NCBI GenBank assembly: GCA_965231925.1
Contig: OZ246894.1
Coordinates: 3,844,001 to 3,908,000, forward strand
DNA length: 64,000 nucleotides
Reading direction: 5' to 3'
From: Poriferisodalis sp965231925
Lineage (GTDB): Bacteria > Actinomycetota > Acidimicrobiia > Acidimicrobiales > Poriferisodalaceae
Below are positions 60,938 to 64,000 of this stretch, in pieces (position 1 is the first letter of the stretch; each line of letters starts with the position of its first letter). The notes under the pieces were generated by a model, which saw only the letters and a list, made by a program, of their open reading frames with translations, did no database searches and was not told the DNA's origin. The position numbers and the translations under genes were made by a program.

Positions 60938-63385
60938 CTACTCCATCACTCGGAGCTGGCCCGGGATGAACATCTTCTTCAACCTGCGACCGGGGAACAC
61001 CGGCGCCAGCGCAATCGCCGCCAGGGCCAGCATGAACGACATCGCCATCTCCCACCAGCGCACGGACACGATCATGCCCACCTCGGGGATCGCGTTCGGC
61101 ATCAGGAACAGCGCCATCCACAGCAGCAGCGCGTAGCCGAAGAGGCCGCCGAGCACCACGGCCACCACGCCAAGCAGCAGTCCTTCCACCGAGAGGTTCG
61201 CGATCACTCGCCGCACGGGTATGCCGTAAGCGAACATCGTGGCGTGATCCCGGGAGCGCTCGTCCACGTTGATGTTCGCCGTGTTGAACGCGATCAACAT
61301 CACCAGGAAGATCACGAAGATCCGCGTGATGAAGAACACGCCCCTGGACTGCTCGAGCGAATCATCCAAGGACTGGAACGTTTCGCTCAGCCCCTGCACC
61401 AGCGCCACGCCGGTGCCGCTGCCGAAGAGCGCTCGCTTCACGTCGTTCAGGCTGCTGCCGTCGGTCGGCACGCCAGTCACGATGTTGGCGAGACCGCCGA
61501 AGCCCCAGGTCGACGCCTGCGAGAGATCCATGTAGGCGTTGAGCCGCAGCGGATGCGGGTGGATCGCTGCGACGGGCAGCGTGCTCGTGCTGTAGGTGAA
61601 CGCGCCGTCGACCAGCGCCGGATGGGTGACGATGACGTCGTCGCCGACGCCTACACCGAAATCACGAGCGGCCTTGTCGGCGAGCACGATGCCCGGTGAT
61701 CCCTGCGACAGCGCTCCTTGCGACGCGGTCGGCGTCCATACGGTGCTGCCGAAGTCGACGAAGCGAATCGCGAGATCAATCCGGACGGGATCGTCGATGT
61801 CATCAGACGTGGCGGGCGTGACATTGGCCCCGAGCACCATCGCGGGCTCGCCGAGTTGCACCGTCGGATCGTTGAGCACGTTCTGGACCTGCGGCGAGTC
61901 GACTGGGTAGAAGGAATCCAACTGCACCGTGAAGCGGTCGGGCTCACCGCCGAGCAGCTCTTCGTTGCCGTCGGTGAGAGTGGTCGTAAACGTGCTGCCC
62001 AGTCCCAGCATGGCGAACATGATCGCCAAGCTCATGGTGAAGGTCAGCAGCGTCAGGAACGTCCGGCGGGGGGCCCTCATCAGGTTCCGGAACGGCATCC
62101 GCTCGAGGCTGCGGCCGGGCAATGGGATGCGGCTGATGATGGGTCCCAGACTGCCGCCCCGAGATGCCAGGTGACCCGAGCGAATCGCGTCGACCGGCCG
62201 CACCCTGACAGCTCGCATGACTGGCCAGAGCACGGCAAGCATCGGGACTGCGAATCCGATGGCCAGGGCCTGCGCGAAAATCGCTCCTTGGTAGGGCTGC
62301 TCGAAGATCGGCAGCCACGCGACCTCCTGCACGACGCTCACCGTCTGGAAGGCAATCGCATATCCAACGGCGACGCCCAAGATCATGCCGAGAATGCCGA
62401 TCTGCAGGCCGATCAGCAGCGGCCGGATGATGATCGACTGCGGACGCTCCCCGATTGCCATCGAGGCACCGATCTCGCGCCGCTGCGCTTCGACCATCCG
62501 CGCCGAGAAGTTCAGTGCGGCGAACGCAGCTCCAGCAAAGAGCAGGAGCGAGATGGCGTTGTAGATGCCCTGATCGATCTCCGGCGAGCCGGTCAAGCCG
62601 ATATACGACGGCGTCGCCTCGCGGGTGATGACATCGAGCAGCACACCGTCCTGCGACAGTGCGGCATCGATGAGCTGATCGGTCACCGCCGCGGCATCGG
62701 CACCGGGCTCAAGGGTGAGCACAAGGTCGTTGACGGCATCGGGCCGGCCCGAGATGTCCTGCGCGCCAGCCAGCGGAGCAAACAGCACCGCCAAATTGGA
62801 CTTTCCGAGCGATCCGTTCCCCTCGATGATCAGGAAGAACTCGGGCGACACCGCAGAGCCGACATAATCCACACTGACGTCGCCGCCGACGGTGACGCGG
62901 CCGCTCGTCGGCAGATCCCAGAAGCTCGCAAAGCTCCGGTTGAGCAGCACCTGCGGTGTCTCGGTTCCCGAGATCGGCCGCGCTGCGTCGTCGATCAGAT
63001 AGACGTCATTGACGACGGGCTCGCTCCCCGACACGTCCATGCCGACGACGCGCCCGTGGACCAGCAGTTCTTCGCCGTCGACAACGGTTTCGACCTGGGT
63101 GTCGAACATGAGACGTTCGCTGTAGCGGTCGATGCCGTCGATCTCGCTGGCGATGCGAGCAAGCGAGCCGGCCGGTACGTCGCCGCCCTCGCCGACCGTC
63201 GCCCGCAGGTCGTACATGCGGGTGGCCTCGAGGCTCTTGTCGATGGAGACGAGCCTCCACTGCGTCACGCTCGAGAGTCCCGCGTACAACCCGATGCCGA
63301 TCGCGAGCGTGAAGCCGATGGAGACGATCTGAATCCAGCGTTTGCGGGCGTCACGCAGGGACCAACGCAGCCGGAACATCCACAT
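60938..63385 (-). CDS. ABC transporter permease, FtsX/MacB-like
   Basis: 815 residues from the ATG at 63385 (20 more codons upstream are not conserved; a second ATG lies at 63379). N-terminal membrane helix WIQIVSIGFTLAIGIGLYAG, a large extracytoplasmic MacB-PCD-type domain, then two FtsX-like blocks of three helices each (around residues 260-400 and 690-800: AFAALNFSARMVEAQRREIG; DHATMFAYGIPVRRVIANLS). Forms the exporter with the ATPase ending 10 bases upstream. Substrate unknown, probably lipid, peptide or stress signal. Two FtsX domains in one chain is usual for the larger members. Confidence 0.88.
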   Translation of the reverse strand: MWMFRLRWSLRDARKRWIQIVSIGFTLAIGIGLYAGLSSVTQWRLVSIDKSLEATRMYDLRATVGEGGDVPAGSLARIASEIDGIDRYSERLMFDTQVETVVDGEELLVHGRVVGMDVSGSEPVVNDVYLIDDAARPISGTETPQVLLNRSFASFWDLPTSGRVTVGGDVSVDYVGSAVSPEFFLIIEGNGSLGKSNLAVLFAPLAGAQDISGRPDAVNDLVLTLEPGADAAAVTDQLIDAALSQDGVLLDVITREATPSYIGLTGSPEIDQGIYNAISLLLFAGAAFAALNFSARMVEAQRREIGASMAIGERPQSIIIRPLLIGLQIGILGMILGVAVGYAIAFQTVSVVQEVAWLPIFEQPYQGAIFAQALAIGFAVPMLAVLWPVMRAVRVRPVDAIRSGHLASRGGSLGPIISRIPLPGRSLERMPFRNLMRAPRRTFLTLLTFTMSLAIMFAMLGLGSTFTTTLTDGNEELLGGEPDRFTVQLDSFYPVDSPQVQNVLNDPTVQLGEPAMVLGANVTPATSDDIDDPVRIDLAIRFVDFGSTVWTPTASQGALSQGSPGIVLADKAARDFGVGVGDDVIVTHPALVDGAFTYSTSTLPVAAIHPHPLRLNAYMDLSQASTWGFGGLANIVTGVPTDGSSLNDVKRALFGSGTGVALVQGLSETFQSLDDSLEQSRGVFFITRIFVIFLVMLIAFNTANINVDERSRDHATMFAYGIPVRRVIANLSVEGLLLGVVAVVLGGLFGYALLLWMALFLMPNAIPEVGMIVSVRWWEMAMSFMLALAAIALAPVFPGRRLKKMFIPGQLRVME

Positions 63386-63395
63386 GCCTGCGGGC

Positions 63396-64000
63396 CTACC
63401 AGTGCAGTTCGGACAGCGGCATCTTGCCGCCCTCCGGCGGTCCATCGCTGACGATGTTGCCGCTGCTCATCTCGACCACCCGATCGGCCATCCGGGATAT
63501 CTCGCGATTGTGGGTCACCACGAGCACCGCCCTGTCTCGGTTGGCCTGTTCGGCGAGCAGTTCGAGAATCTGGGCACCTGTCTTGAAGTCGAGCTCGCCG
63601 GTCGGCTCATCGGCCAGCAGCACCTGGTTGCCGGTGGCAAGCGCTCGGGCGATGGCGACGCGCTGCTGTTCGCCGCCCGAGAGCTCATGGGGGAAATGGC
63701 CGAGCCGATGACCCAGCCCGACGGAATCCAAGATCTCGGCTGGGTCCTCTGAGCCGCTGCGGCCCGAGACATCCATGCCGAACTCCACGTTCTCGGTTGC
63801 GGTGAGCCCCGGGAACAGGTTGAAGCTCTGAAAGATGAAGCTGACGGTCTCGCGCCGCAACGCAAAGAGCTCGCTCCTGCTGGACGACGTGAGATCACGG
63901 CCTCCAACGGTCACCTTGCCCGACGAAGGCGTGTCCAGCGCCCCGATGATGTTGAGCGTCGTCGTCTTGCCGCTGCCGGACGCACCGAGCACCACCACAA
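63396..64000 (-). CDS. ABC transporter ATP-binding protein (LolD/MacB type), 5' end outside window
   Basis: About 201 residues visible, starting inside the frame at the window end. Walker A LGASGSGKTTTLN, Q-loop FIFQSFNLFPGLTATENV, signature LSGGEQQRVAIARAL, Walker B LLADEPTGELD and H-loop VVTHNREISRMADRVVEM are all present. Such ATPases pair with FtsX-type permeases, and the permease gene lies right behind with a 10-base gap. The N-terminal residues and promoter are beyond the window. Confidence 0.9.
   Translation of the reverse strand, partial: VVVLGASGSGKTTTLNIIGALDTPSSGKVTVGGRDLTSSSRSELFALRRETVSFIFQSFNLFPGLTATENVEFGMDVSGRSGSEDPAEILDSVGLGHRLGHFPHELSGGEQQRVAIARALATGNQVLLADEPTGELDFKTGAQILELLAEQANRDRAVLVVTHNREISRMADRVVEMSSGNIVSDGPPEGGKMPLSELHW

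Overview
The window looks like chromosome of a high-GC actinobacterium. The best guess is a member of the Acidimicrobiia. The reasons are GC-rich codons throughout, frequent GTG starts, four luciferase-like (F420/flavin-type) monooxygenases, an MMPL transporter, acyl-CoA dehydrogenase, amidohydrolase, SDR and VOC enzymes, and secreted Cys-rich RCC1-repeat proteins. Class level is inference; no rRNA, tRNA or other marker is present.

Layout. 1-11 kb: housekeeping and catabolic genes (MMPL C-terminal part, YbaK-type deacylase, two F420-type oxidoreductases, acyl-CoA dehydrogenase, AGPS-like FAD oxidase), then an ORC/STAND-like ATPase. 11-12.7 kb: a graveyard in which remnants of two transposases (IS982-like and IS5-like) appear to split a gene for a secreted protein. 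12.7-21.2 kb: ABC-F ATPase, SbcD-like phosphoesterase, SurE, MFS, SDR, sterol-desaturase-like hydroxylase, 5-formyl-THF cyclo-ligase. 21.2-33 kb: a defence-type island with a PLD-SNF2 helicase and a large Eco57I/PglX-like adenine methyltransferase in one operon, a divergent unknown gene, 3-methyladenine glycosylase, a small conserved-looking protein and a membrane-anchored unknown. 34-37.5 kb: VapBC module, helicase C-terminal remnant, a secreted-protein gene with a 14-base poly-G tract, an intact IS1380-family element with CTAG target duplication, and a broken antitoxin/PIN pair. 37.8-44.7 kb: MFS, VOC protein and a minus-strand run containing a UGSC-motif selenoprotein read through an in-frame UGA with a hairpin just downstream, two companion proteins, AIM24 and amidohydrolase. 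44.8-50 kb: second VapBC, a glycine-rich membrane protein, HpcH/HpaI aldolase, NIPSNAP-like protein, and a Fic AMP-transferase behind two perfect palindromes. 49.7-64 kb: phenylacetate-CoA ligase, RCC1 protein, luciferase-like monooxygenase, membrane protein, reverse-order toxin-antitoxin pair, aminotransferase, lipoprotein, nitroreductase-SRPBCC fusion, GluQRS and an ABC exporter whose ATPase runs off the window.

The main points for follow-up are: (i) the selenoprotein at 39858-40376, which conventional gene calling splits in two; (ii) the compact helicase-methyltransferase module at 21198-28320 with its divergent partner; (iii) a possible poly-G phase switch at 35497-35510; (iv) paired operators before the Fic gene; (v) a 26-base near-duplication flanking the ATPase gene at 9898-11058. 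No rRNA, tRNA or CRISPR array was recognised.
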